NCBI RefSeq assembly: GCF_036884655.1
Contig: NC_088327.1
Coordinates: forward strand, 14,269,001-14,333,000
Source of the DNA: Musa acuminata AAA Group
Lineage: Eukaryota; Streptophyta; Magnoliopsida; Zingiberales; Musaceae
Direction of reading: 5' to 3'
Length of the DNA stretch: 64,000 nt
A model generated the notes under the pieces. The model had not been told where the DNA came from. It did no database searches and saw only the letters and a program-made list of their open reading frames with translations. Shown one piece after another: positions 45,995 through 58,107 of this stretch; position 1 is the stretch's first letter, and every line of letters starts with the position of its first letter. The position numbers and the translations under genes are program-made.

Positions 45995-47400
45995 ATTCGT
46001 TATTAGAAGAATACAATATCAAATGTGATGCACGTCTTTGTTATTTGACTATTGTGTATGCCATTGAGATATGTTACATGTTTTATTTGTTATATAAGAA
46101 TTATCATTATTTATGTGATTCATGAGTTGTATAATAATTTGATATATTATCATCTTATACTAAATTATTAATTTTCAAATATATTTTATGGCTATTGAAG
46201 ATTATTTTATGATTTTTTAGAGGTTCTTAGGAATATATATGGTTACTGATTTGTTTTTAACCTATATTTATTTTTAAAGCAACATGCTATTTTATAATAC
46301 ATCTAAGGTTTGTGCAAGTGGATGAGATTTTTTTAATATTTTTTTTATAATACATCTTAGGAAGAAGACGTGGTCTTAAAAATATTTAGTATTATAAAGA
46401 TATAAAATTTAAAATTTAAAAAATCTTATATAAATTATTAATGATGAAATGATTATTTATTTTTTATATAAATCTAAGGTGTGACGGTGGCAAAGATTAT
46501 GTTGGATAAGGGTGGCGATGCAAGAGGGGGAACACTATCGAAAGGAGGCCATCTCTACTTCATGAAGAGGAGAATTAGTGGGATGACGATGAAAGAGAGA
46601 GAGAGAAAGAGAGAGCACTCTTAAACGAAAAGAGATGTTAGGATGGAGCAAGAGAGAGAAAGGAAGGAGGGATTGACAATATGAACATGGCGTGTGTGAT
46701 CGACGATGGCGTACACCGAACTATGCTCGTCTTAGTGAGCGGTGATAAATGTCTCGTACCCTATGTAAGTAATGAATCTTAACATTGATGGGAGAGAAGA
46801 TGGAATTGAGTTCCTTCTTTCTAACTGAAATTAAATATTAAATATATTTTTTTCTAAAATTTTGAAATCTAACATGTATACATTTTTTGGGCCCATTAAC
46901 TTTTTATTATTTTTTAAATTGTTTATATATCCAGCCCAATTACCTTCGATGAATTGGACTAAATAATTAGATTTTGCGGATAATGTATCAAAAATATAAA
47001 CGGGAGCTCAACTTTATGGATGTAAAGTCTCAATTCCAAGCTCACATCATAATCTCACAGCAGAACATTCTCAAATGTCTATTTCGAGTTTGGGGGACCA
47101 CATCTCAATTCAAACATCACATCATCAGAGGATACCCGCCTCGTATTGTAGGATGCTACTGGGACCCACGTGGACTCCACCTGCGGGGCCATGGCTGAAA
47201 CCGACATCGGGGCAGCGAAACAGCGAGTAAGACAAACGGGTAAGCGAATGGCTGCTCGTCCAGAAAGCGAAAAGAACTCCGAGGCGGTCGAGTGAGGGAT
47301 TCCCCACCTTCTACCGGCGCTACTTTTCCGTCGGAACACGTTGCAATACACCTTTGGCTGAACCGTACGGAACGACGCTCGCCCCCACCTCGTACGAAGC
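45995..47400. other. AT-rich intergenic DNA, no gene
   Basis: AT-rich to about 46470, then mixed sequence with GAGA runs near 46590-46620. No coding signal. From about 47080 it becomes GC-richer and may be distal promoter of the SOC1-like gene. Confidence 0.5.
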
Positions 47401-48138
47401 GGGGCCCACCCCGTTAGATGAACGCGTCAATCTCAAAAGGCCACGCGTCGTCAATCAGTTTCCCTTCCCTTCTTTCTCGCTCTTCCCTTTTTATCTTTAA
47501 TCGCCTCTCGTGGGCTTTCTCCACTTTAGAAAGCCGTCGCGTTGCGCCTGAGGCGCGGATCCGGCGGGGCGTCCGCCACGCCGTCCATCGAATTCCTGCC
47601 AATCGCCGCTGAGGAGCGGTGGGCCCCACGGAAGGGGAAGAAGACGATTGGTGGGGCCGTGCTCCCGGAGTGGGTGGGTCGGCATCCGGAGGAGCGACCA
47701 TCGCGCCGTCCATCGACTTCCCACCAATCGCCGCTGGAAAGTGGTGGGCACCCATGGAAGACGGTTAAAGGCGATTCGTGGAGCTGGAGCTCCGAGTAGG
47801 TCCATCGGATCCGTGCCCACTCGCCGAGTGTTGCTGATCTTAGACGATCGCTTCCCCCTCTCTTCGAAGTCCTCTTTTCTTTTCCGGGAAACCCCAGCAA
47901 GGGACACTTATGGTAACAAAGCAACAGGCCCTCATAAAAGAAAACCCTTTATCTTTGTCTCACCTCCTTTGTTTGCTCTTGCTTGCCTCTTCCCATCTTC
48001 GTCGGTCGGTGAGATCCGAGATCTCCTCCCTTTTCCTTATCTTCCCTGCTTGCGTTCTACTTTGATCTCGTTCTGAATCTTTTCTTTTGGATCGATCCGA
48101 GAAAAGAAGCGGGAGGAAGGGAGGGGGGAAAGAAGAGG
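47401..48138 (+). promoter_or_regulatory. Promoter and 5' leader region of the SOC1-like gene
   Basis: GC-rich block directly upstream of the ATG at 48139. It contains a tandem duplication of about 125 bp (CCGTCCATCG at 47581 and 47706, each followed by CCAATCGCCGCTG). The open frames across it (both strands) arise from its composition and show no domain. Purine-rich GGGAGGAAGGGAGGGGGG lies just before the start codon. Confidence 0.5.
47540..47810. repeat. Tandem duplication, period about 125 bp, upstream of the SOC1-like gene
   Basis: The two units share CCGTCCATCGA, CCAATCGCCGCTG, GTGGGC and a GATT(G/C)GTGG block, with moderate divergence. Confidence 0.75.
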
Positions 48139-48360
48139 ATGGTGAGGGGAAAGACGCAGATACGGCGGATAGAGAACGCGGCCAGCCGGCAGGTGACCTT
48201 CTCCAAGCGACGGAGCGGGCTGCTAAAAAAGGCCTACGAGCTATCTGTCCTCTGCGACGCCGAGGTCGCCCTCATCGTCTTCTCTTCCCGGGGGAAGCTC
48301 TACGAGTTCGCCAGCTCCAGGTTAACATTCCAAACCCACCCTTTCTCTCCCTTTGCTCTC

Positions 48361-48394
<34 letters not shown>

Positions 48395-51300
48395 CGTTGT
48401 TTGTGTGTTGCTTCTTGATCTTCTTGTTGCGAGCTCGTGCTTAGGGTTTGGTGAAATGAAGGATGGCCACATCGCACGTGCCCCGTACTCATGCTTTTTT
48501 CCGGATTAATATTTTAGCCATCTACTCAAATTTGCAGTGGTTTTCAGCATATCTTTCTATCAATTTGACGTCATGTAGTTTTTTCCTCTTTGAATTACTC
48601 CAAACCAAAGGAACTTGGAATTAAGGATACACTGTCTAAACATTATCCCATCGCGATCTAATTAGGTTATCATCATCCTTCTCCCTGTCGACGTCTTCCA
48701 TACGGCCTATTAACTGTTCGAAGGAGTGAAACCTAGTAGTCTTGGGTCCCGGGTCATTGAATACCGTCTTTATCTTTTCCCGTTGTGTACTTGTTACTAA
48801 GGGAAACAGTATGCCTTTTCCTCATGTCTGTGATCCGGTATACGTGATTTGTGATGCATATGTGATCTGATTTGACGTACAACTACCGCGTGTATATGAC
48901 TGTGCGAACTCCACAATGATCTCCTATGTATTTTTATTTTCCATACATGTATTAACTCCTATAGAATTAATACGTGATTAGTCCATACATGTATTAACCC
49001 TCTTTTACTTTCCATACATGGTACACTAAGTTATTAACTAAGAGTTCAACAAAAAATTTCTTTTTTTTGGTCATATTGCATGCATTAATTGATCAACAAA
49101 CTTCTAGCTCTATGTTATCAGGGTAGAGAAACAGAAGTGTATTAATTTTGTTTTATTTTGGAACACACTCCATATATTTGAAGTATCTGCATAGACAGAC
49201 AGTGTATTTATCTTCACCATGAAAAAGACTTTTTTTTTTCATTCAGAACAACATGAATCTTTTGCAGATTGTTTCTATGTTTCATTTCTTTGCCATACCA
49301 TGGTAATAAGTTGGCTTATCTCAGTTATTAGTTGCCACCTTAAGTGTTTGATGTGATAACAGTATCTTAATGAAATCATGCAGTCCTTTCCCATATTACT
49401 TGTCATAGAACATAACTGGGTTAGCACAAAAGCAAATTCTGCATTCGTTTCAAAAATCAAGTGCGTTTCAATAATTCCCTTGCATTTCAGCATTTCACAT
49501 GTGATCCATTCTCTCGTTTTTTAAGTACACCCTTTTGTAAATGTTACTATGACCTAGGCTTTCAGAATTGAAATGACTTTCATTTTCATATGGTAGAACT
49601 TGGAGCCATATGCACTATTCTTGTGATCTTTTGGTGGCCAGAATTTAAACTTTTCATCCTTCTTTTTTTTTCCCCCCTTTTGCAAGATTACCCACAAATG
49701 CCTGAAGTTCTTATAAGAATTTATTTATCTTTCATCCTTAAAATCTAACATCTATCCAATATCATATAGCCAGCGTTTTAAACAAGCTAAAGATCGGCTC
49801 AAATAAACTCATATTCACAGATGAGCTCGGCTTAAGACAAGCGAAGCTAGGTTGGACTAGTCCCAAGCTGTAATATGCTTCTCTGGATTGAATTTTACTG
49901 AATCAACTTCTTGTTTGACTGCGTCATGTTAGAAAAAGGTGACGAGGGAAGACATCGAGTTGCATGTTCGTTGTTGACACGTGGATATATTCCCTACATC
50001 GACACTCATATTGGTTCCATGGACTACTGTACCATTTGAAATAACATGATAGTAATGGTATATATCGGTTCGAGCATTGGGCGATATATAAACTAACTCT
50101 ATTTTAATGATTCGGTTAAAAAATAAAAAAATAAAAATAGAGAGGCCCAATTTAACTCAGTGTTTAAGGAAAAATAAATAAATAAATTAGGGCTCACGAA
50201 TGTGAGCCCTCCTTTCTCATGTTGTTATTATTGTTGTTGCTTGATATGGGATAAATAAATAAATAAATAAATAAATTTGTTATTACTAATTTAACTCAGT
50301 GTTTAAGGAAAAAATAAATAAATAAATTAGGCCCACTATTTTTTGCTTACCCAAGCAAGAAAAAGTAGGGTATTTATAGACCCTAAATGACTTCAAAAAT
50401 AAAGCCAAAAAAGGACTTATCCTAGGTTTTTGAGGTATTGGCGGTACCATCGTCATTACTGTATGGTACCACTGCATGTAGCCCTGCCAGTTGATAGTAC
50501 CACCACCCAATCTAGGCGGTACTACCGTTTGGCAGACTGACACTGGGCGGTACCACTGCCCAGGTTTCCCGGAGGCATACACTATCTCACAGGTGGTTCC
50601 ACCGCTTAACCTGGCGGTACACAACCTGGGCTAGCTATGGGTCACTGAATGAGCCTTCCACTTAGCCCAAAATATCCCTAACTTAGGTCCAATGGGCCCC
50701 TAATTGAGTTAGCCTGATTATATCCGAAACTAACTCAATTAGACCTAAATTACTTTGATCTAGACACAATCGATTATAAACACAAATCCTATGTTGTCTG
50801 ACATGTTATTGGTTCATCCGGCACTTCGTCCGATCCTTTGGTGTATTGCTCGATCGGCATGTTGACCTCTCGCAACATTTGATTTCTTTAGCGCAATATT
50901 CGATCCTTCGGTCCGATGCCCGAACTCATGACACAAAGTCCTTCTAACACGTCAACTAGTCCTCCGACTTGACGTTCAATCTTATGACATGATTCACTCC
51001 GGTCCAACGTCTTATTCTTCCTGCTTCAATCAATTTGTCTTTCTATGATCAAAGTTAGTCCTGTGTCACTCTAATGCATATTAGATCATAACTTCATCAA
51101 TTGATTTCATCATCAAAATTCAAGATTTGACAATCTTCCCTTTTTGGTGATGACAACTAATTGATAATAAAGTTTAAACTAAACTCCCCCCTTCGTATTG
51201 AAATAAAGTAAACTCGAATTAAAAAAAAAAAATCCTTTAAATTCAAGTCAAAATAATATTATTGCATGCATTATAATATCAAATCATGAGTTAAAATATC

Positions 51301-54300
51301 ATTACATGAATAATTTGAAATCATCATATTTTTAAAACATTAAAGTACATCATACCATGCATGATTCAAATTTTAAATCATCATCATAATTTCTCCTCCT
51401 TTGTCATCAACAAAAAGGAGAAAAGTACAACCAACAATTATTTTTAAAACATGCAAACTAGTAATTTAGCAAGTTTTACATTACTTTAGAACATACAAAC
51501 TAGCAAGTTTTTAATTATTTTAGAATATATAAACTAGCAAGTTTTTGAGATGTGCAAACTAGCACTTTTGATTCTCTTGAGATATGCAAGTTGGCAATTC
51601 TTACTTCTCTTTTGAGATATGTAAGCTAGTAATTCTTTGCTTCTTTTGAGATGTATAAGTTTTAGCAATTCTTTCTTTTTTTAAGATGTACAAGCTAGTA
51701 ATTTTTGCTTCTCTTTTGAGATGTGCAAGCTAGCAATTCTTCGCTTCTCTCGAGATGTGTAAGTGTTCGCAATTCTTACTTTTCTTGAATGTGCAAGCTA
51801 GCAATTTTTATTTCTCTTTTGAGACAAGCAAGCTAACAATTCTTTGCTTCCGTTGAGATATGCAAGTTTAGTAATTTTTACTTTTTCTTGAAGTGTGCAA
51901 GTTAACAATTCTTTCTCTCCCTTTGTTATTATCAAAAAGAAGGGAATAATACAATGTTGTAATTCTTTTCCCTTTAAATCAATTTTCAAATTATGATAAA
52001 AAAATTATCAAGAATAAATCAATTTGGTGATGATGTACATATAATTCATGAATATAAGAGAGTCATTTGGGATAAATAAATTATGACATGAAAGATATTA
52101 ATATCAAATCTTGAGTACCAAAATATATGATTTATTTTGACAAATCTCCTCTTAAATAACAAAATTTTTTTTTACGGAATCAAATAGTAAAAGATTTTCA
52201 AAAGAAATTTTAAGTCATGAATCAAGAGAAAAATCATGATTCATTTGAATAATTCTTTTTAATAAAACGAAAGAATCATAGTGAACGATCTTGATTTATA
52301 TAAAAATCTCAAGTTATAATTATCAAGATCATGGTTTGTTTACATAATTCTTCACTTTAGTAAATGATCAAAAGAAGAAATCATAGAAGATAAAAAAGAT
52401 TTTGATTCCCGTAGAAGATACCTAAGTCAAGAAATCAAGAGAAAGTTCATGATTCGGTTGGAAAAATCTTATTTAAATTCAAATCATCAAAATTACTTTT
52501 ATAGTTCAAGAGATTCAAAAATATCATAAATAGATTCATTAATCTCTTATTAAAAAATTCGATAAGCTTAAGAGATACAGAAATTTTTAAGAAAAAAATA
52601 TTTTTTTTTTGGTAGTTTCAATTCATACGATTGATTTCATATAAGCATGCTCTTGTCTTTTATGCTAAATCCACACATCATCGTTTAAAATCGAAAAACA
52701 AGTTTCATCACAAAAATCATCAAGATAAACATTTAAACATTTATAGAATTATTCTTATTTGGTATACAAGCATTACATTCAAATTTAATTTTATATCACT
52801 TATTACACAACTGCTTAATGAGTTATCTCTACTAACAAAACATTTTCAATCAAAGGTTTGATTTGTTACAAATAATTTCAATGCTAATGATCATTCCTTT
52901 GTTGTTTCAGCTAGTGAGCTTCAAAAAGTGTAGTGGATCTCCGATCATAAGCTTTGAGCATCCACTATCAAAATTTTATTTTTGCTCCTAGCTTTCGATT
53001 GTAGATATTTCTATAAGAAATGTGGGTTTTGCTATAGGTACCAATTTGACTTTGAGGTCCTGTCTTGTTTATTAGCATTAAATCCTTTATGGTTCTTTTA
53101 GGAACCCAAACAAATTTATGCGAGCTATAATTTTTGAATGAACATTTATAAGCAAAATGACTATGTCTACCACAAAAATTATACTTAGCCTTGGGGGGAC
53201 ATGTAATGTTAGTCCTTTAACAAAAGTAGTTGGCTTTTGTTGAGTGTTTCTCACAAAGTCGATTCTTTCCTTTCTACGTATATGACATTTATTAGCAATA
53301 ATCATATTTAATGATTTGCTACCAATTTTAATTTTTTTAAAGTTTATTGTAATAACAAATTTTCCTTTTTGCATGAATCTAATTCTTCACATTTAGTACA
53401 AGGAGTTAACAAGCATTTATCATACTCATTTTTAAAAATTTTAAATTCATTAGAGAGAGATGCATGATTCTTTTTTAACAATTTATATTTTTATCAACTA
53501 ATTTAAAATCATCATATAAATCATGAAAAGTATTTAGTAATTCATTGAAAGGTAAATGAGTTTTGATGAGTCACTTACCTCGTTATTAAGAGCCATCATT
53601 GTATAGTTCGCTACCTCGCCTTTCTTGGTTTGCTCCTCATCTATGGATGTACTTGATTCGTCCCAAGTCCCCTTGAGTACTTTCTTCTTCTTTGGTAACT
53701 TATCTTTGGAGTGCCCTGGCTTCTTGCATTCATAGCAATTTGTTATGTCCTTTTTGAGTTCATTTTTAGATTCTTGTTTTAATTTAGTCTCGTTCTTTTT
53801 CATGAACTTTTTGAATTTTTTTGTGAGTTCTATGTCATCTTCACTTTAGCTCTTGCTCGAGTGATCTTCTTTGGTTCTAAGTGCAATAACCTTCCTATTC
53901 TTTGGAAGGTTATCCTCATATTCGTCATGTACCAAATAAGTCATTTCATATGTCATTAATGACCTGATGAATTCTTCTAATAAAAAATTATTCAAGTCTT
54001 TTGCCTCTTGTATTGCAGTTACTTTCAGATCCTAACTTTTTGGAAGGGATCTTAGAATCTTATTTACAAGTTCAAGAGAAAAATATTTGCCAAGAGCTTT
54101 CAAACTATTAACGACATCCATAAAATGGGTGTACATGTCTCCAATGGTTTTGCTTGGCTTCATCCGAAATAATTCAAAACTATACATTAAAAGATTAATT
54201 TTAGACTCTTTAACTCTACTTATGCCTTTATGTGTAATTTCGAGTGTGTGTTAAATATCATATGGAGTTTCACATATAGAAACACGATTAAACTCATTTT

Positions 54301-57300
54301 TTTCTAAAGTGTAAAACAAACTATTCATAGTTTTTGCATTTAACGGAAATAATTTTTTTTCAAAATCACTCCATTCACTCAGGTTTAGAGGGTGTTTGAA
54401 AATAAAATTCAACTATATTCTATACGTTAAAATCTATAGAAAGCAAGAAAACTCTTATACGTGTTTTCCAATACGTGTAGTCCGTCCCATTGAACATAGG
54501 AGGATGAGTGATAGAGTATCTCTCTAGATTGTCAGTAAAAGCCATTCTCTTAGGTATTAAATCAATCGAGAAAAACTTAGCTCTGATATCAACTGTTAGG
54601 ACCGTTTCGATACTGGGAGGGTGAATCGGAGCTTTCAATAAAAACATGAGTTTTGAAAAAATTTTGTTCGATGAAAAATCGTATTGGAAATGTGCTTGAC
54701 TTAGAGTAAATAAACTAAGCAATTAACTCAGAGTAAATGAGCTAAGCAATTAACTCAGAGAGTAATAGCAATAACAAGAAGAATGTAAATGCAAATCAAG
54801 TTTATAGTGGTTCGGTTGTCGCGACCTATATCCACTCCCGACCTCTTCCGTCGAGGCTATTGGCATTCACTAACGATCTTCTTTTAATGGATGAAGACCA
54901 ACTACCCTATTTATAACTCATTTTCTTTTTCATAGGTTTAGGAGATAACCTTTACAAGTCTCACATCTCTCTTAGAATGATTATAAAACTTTAAGAGGAC
55001 GAGGACACTTAGCACTTTTTAATCTTTTTAAACTTAGAATCATAGCCTCCTTCTACTCTATTTCTTGCTTACCCAAGTAGGAAAGAGTAGGGTATTTATA
55101 GACCTCAAATGACTTAAAAATTAAGCCAAAAAAGGTCTCATCCTGGGTTTCTAGAGTATTGACGGTACCACCACCTGTAGCCCTACCAGTTGGCGGTACC
55201 ACCGCCCAGTATAGATAGTATTATCACCTAGCAGAGTGACACTGGGCAGTACCATCGCCTGACACAGACAGTACCACCGCCCGGGTTTCCTGGAGACGTA
55301 CATTGTCTCACAAGCGATTCCACCGCCTGACCTATTGATACCACCACCTGGGCCAAGGGTCACTGAATGGGCCTTCCACTTGGCTCAAAACAACCCCAAC
55401 TCAAGCCCAATGGGCCCCTAATTGAGTTAGCCTGGTTACACCTGAAACTAACTTAATCAGACCTAAACTACTTCGATCTAGACACAACTGATTACAAACA
55501 TGAATCCTATGTTGTTCGACATATTATTGGTTCATCCGACGCATCGTCCGATCCTTCGGCGTATTGCCCGATCGGCATGTTGACCTCTTGCATCATCTGA
55601 TTTCCTTGGCACAATGTTCGATCCTTCGACCCGATGCCCGAACTCATGACACAAAGTCCTTCCAGTACGTCGACCAATCCTCCGACCCGACGTCCAATCT
55701 TCTGACATGATTCACTCCGGCTCAGCGTTTGATTCTTTCTGTTTCAATCAATTTACTTTTTCATGATCGAAGTTAGTCATACATCATTCAAACATATCAT
55801 AACTTCATCAATTAATTTTATTATCAAAATTTGAAATTAAATAATAACAACAGACCCAAATGGACATAAGAAAGGGGAAGAGCAACAAAAAGAAGAAGAA
55901 GAATAATAAGAAGCTTCGCTCAATCTCTTCTTGTTTTTACTCTTTTATCTTTATAGAGCTTAAGAAACTCAACCTTATTGTTCATACAATAGAGTACCTT
56001 CTAAATTGAGCATCAAAAAATTTGGTTCCTTGGGAACTCTCTCCTGTTTTGTAGGTTTCTTGGGGGAAGGACGCTTGTCCTTCAGCGGGACTCTTGGATC
56101 TTGTTGCACCCAATTATATTGGGATAACTTAGGAGTCCTGTAATTGATAACTCACTAGTCCTATAATTGATAAGAATTTGACTTTGTCTATAAACATAGA
56201 TAAGGAGTTGTCGGACCACATTGTTTTGCGTTGACTTTTTATATGCTCGTTAGTTGTTAATCTTTAGTTTCTCTTTTAGTTTCAAGTTCTTCTCGCTCAG
56301 TTTGAAGTTATTCTCGCTCTCTCCAACAAGTGGTATGAGAGCCTAACATGTTCAATCTAAAAAGATAAAAGGGTTAATTTTGATCCCATATTAAAATAAC
56401 TAGATTAGATTATTTTAATTTGACTAGTCTTAGTTCTCTTTTATTTAAATGCTAACTTACCTAATTTACTAGAATATTTAGGTTATTAGAAAAAAAGAGA
56501 GAGGTCGTTTAATCAATCTTTTAATTTCATTATTTGAAACACAAATATTGCAACCTTTTAATTGGACAACAATTTTCTCCGTCTGACTCATTGGTTAAAA
56601 ATCATAGTCTATACAAATCTTTACCTGTATGTATGTTGCTCAACATTTTATTGCATGAAAATCAATATATGTCTATATTAATGGTGTGTACAGAATCTTG
56701 AACCTATAATCTACACAAGTTTGTACATTGTTGAAACTAGTAAGTTTTTATTTGTTTTGAGTCTTTTGACCAACACTAAAGCATCCGCGTTACTTGTTCC
56801 ACTAGTTGAAGCTGAATGTACTAACTTCTTGTTGTTGTTTTAGAAATGGTAATCTTGATCTTTTTTCGGAACTATATCTTTTGAGAATGACAATAAGTGC
56901 CTTTTCCAGATGTACATTCTCCCCATTAGTTTCATGAACTGACCTCTATTACCTTTATTCCTCGAAATATCAGTGTACAAATGACTATTGAACGGTATAT
57001 GATGCACACAAAGGATGCTGGTATCAGTAAAAAAGCAACAGAACAGAGTACGCAGGTACTTCTTGATTCTTTGTTTAAGAGGTATTCTTCTGAAACTCTG
57101 GAGCCAGTGATGTCAGGTATGATATAATGTTCTACAAAAAATCATATAATTAATGCAAAAATGAAGGACACAAAAGGCTGCAACACTTTTAATGGCATAT
57201 GTATAAAGCTTTCAATGTTGTATCCATCATGTGCTTATTAACTTCAGAGTAAGAATATGGCTGGCTGTTTGTAGATCTAGTTTCACAGTAAGAATACTCT

Positions 57301-58107
57301 GCTAGTTAGTCAGATCACATTGGACACAGCCAGAATGTTTGATATCTTTATTTGCCAAAGATTCATTTAAATATCAATTTGTATATTGTTTCAATATTCT
57401 GAAATCATGATACCCAATCTGCTGCAGTTGAAGTTTGAAGCCACAAGCATGACAGAGAGGATCAAATTCCTTGAAGATCAGAAGCGGTGCTGTGAATTGG
57501 CTCTTCTCTTTTTTCCACAAATAAAATCCTCTTTTGGTGAATGCAAAAAAGTACAAACAACTCACCTGTAGAGTTTAAACGCAGGAAGTTATTGGGCGAA
57601 GACTTGGTATCATGTTCGGTGGAGGAACTGAATGAGCTAGAGCTTCAGCTAGAGACAAGCTTAAACAGCATCAAGCAAACAAGGGTAAATATGAGTAGCA
57701 GCCATTTCATTTGTTTTGGTTAAGACTCATCAGTAATGTCATGTTCTTTTGTAGCGACGACTTTTACTCGAGAAAATTGCACGGCTAAATGAGGAGGTAA
57801 TTTACATTTTTTACTTTCTGTACCATTTACAAATATATCAACTTAATATTTCATTCAAATCCAGGAGACAGAGCTTCTAAAGGAGAACGCATTGTTGCGG
57901 CAACAGGTATGCCGGCAGAAAAAAAAAAGAAACCTAAATACTACTCCAATATATAACTTGAAATTGCATATTTAGGTGAAGTACAAGTCGGAAGCTACGC
58001 CAAAGCAAACTGCTATCCAAGAAGCTGATTTGGATGATCATGCGAGCCAAGAGAAGAATATGGAGGTGGATACAGAGCTGCTGATTGGAATGCCAGGAAG
58101 TGGTTAG
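48139..58107 (+). CDS. SOC1-like (TM3 subfamily) MIKC MADS-box transcription factor
   Basis: Seven exons: 48139-48320, 56974-57055, 57428-57486, 57585-57684, 57755-57796, 57865-57906, 57976-58107. All borders are GT-AG and phases agree, giving 212 aa. MADS domain 1-60 ([20 protein letters not shown] start typical of SOC1/AGL14); I region with [14 protein letters not shown] domain from 89 ([20 protein letters not shown]); C-terminus ending [14 protein letters not shown], the SOC1 motif. The 100/42/42-bp K exons are the standard MIKC sizes; exon 3 is 59 bp against the usual 62, one codon short. Intron 1 is 8,653 bp and holds an antisense LTR element. A candidate AATAAA lies at 58186. Expected role: nuclear integrator promoting flowering, working as a dimer on CArG boxes. 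It lies 1.1 kb upstream of the AGL6-like gene. Confidence 0.92.
48364..48393. repeat. (CTG)10 microsatellite in intron 1 of the SOC1-like gene
   Basis: Ten CTG units starting 44 bp after the exon 1 donor site. Confidence 0.95.
48394..50337 (+). other. Intron 1 of the SOC1-like gene, part before the inserted element
   Basis: AT-rich, no exon-like piece. Near the right end, two direct repeats of about 43 bp (50149-50191 and 50288-50331, TTTAACTCAGTGTTTAAGGA...) bracket an (AAAT)n tract and border the truncated LTR. Confidence 0.6.
50338..51132 (-). repeat. 3' LTR of element B, truncated
   Basis: Aligns with about 55059-55849 of the 5' LTR; the last ~460 bp are missing where the (AAAT)n/direct-repeat block begins. 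Confidence 0.75.
51440..51930. repeat. Degenerate tandem repeat, GCAAGCTAGCAATTCTT units, in the 3' part of element B
   Basis: About ten or more imperfect copies of a 35-50-bp unit built from GAGATGTGCAAGCTAGCAAT plus a TTCTTCGCTTCTCTT-type spacer. Similar but fewer units occur in element A near 28550-28800. Confidence 0.75.
53534..54545 (-). pseudogene. gag remnant of element B
   Basis: ATG at 54545 ([20 protein letters not shown], then [13 protein letters not shown], a copia UBN2-type gag N-terminus). The C-terminal part has a zinc knuckle [15 protein letters not shown] in which the last Cys is replaced, followed by an acidic tail [17 protein letters not shown]. Frameshifts separate the two halves. 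The protein would package the element RNA. It is not intact. Confidence 0.7.
54594..55849 (-). repeat. 5' LTR of element B
   Basis: 1,256 bp with TG...CA ends on the minus strand. It shares the GGTACCACCGCC and CTTCGGCGTATTGCCCGATCG words with the element A LTRs. Confidence 0.75.
55850..56973 (+). other. Intron 1 of the SOC1-like gene, part after the inserted element
   Basis: AT-rich, ending in the acceptor AG at 56972-56973. No further exon seen. Confidence 0.6.

Larger units (their letters stand above)
50338..55849 (-). mobile_element. Element B: gag-only copia-like LTR retrotransposon, antisense inside SOC1-like intron 1
   Basis: Minus-strand relative of element A. The 5' LTR (55849-54594, 1,256 bp) starts TGTTATTATTT and ends CCTAACA, followed by GTTGATATCAGAGC, an initiator-Met-type primer site. 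The 3' LTR (51132-50338, 795 bp) starts TGTCAAATC after the polypurine tract AAAAAGGGAAGAT and is truncated at its far end. Between them lie gag (54545 to about 53534, with zinc knuckle) and a second knuckle relic near 53190-53140 ([13 protein letters not shown], first Cys changed to Tyr). No protease, integrase, RT or RNase H was found in the remaining ~2 kb, so it cannot move itself. The lineage (SIRE/Maximus-like) is inferred from the gag style and the CTCCTTTTTGTTGATGAC tail. Confidence 0.78.

Noticed and set aside
47414..47924. Minus-strand frames of 113-136 codons upstream of the SOC1-like gene
   Set aside because: Produced by the GC-rich tandem duplication; no domain and no conserved start.
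19441..55849. Possible integrated pararetrovirus (such as a badnavirus)
   Set aside because: All pol and gag remnants follow copia order or gag-only design; no movement-protein or badnavirus-type signature was recognised.
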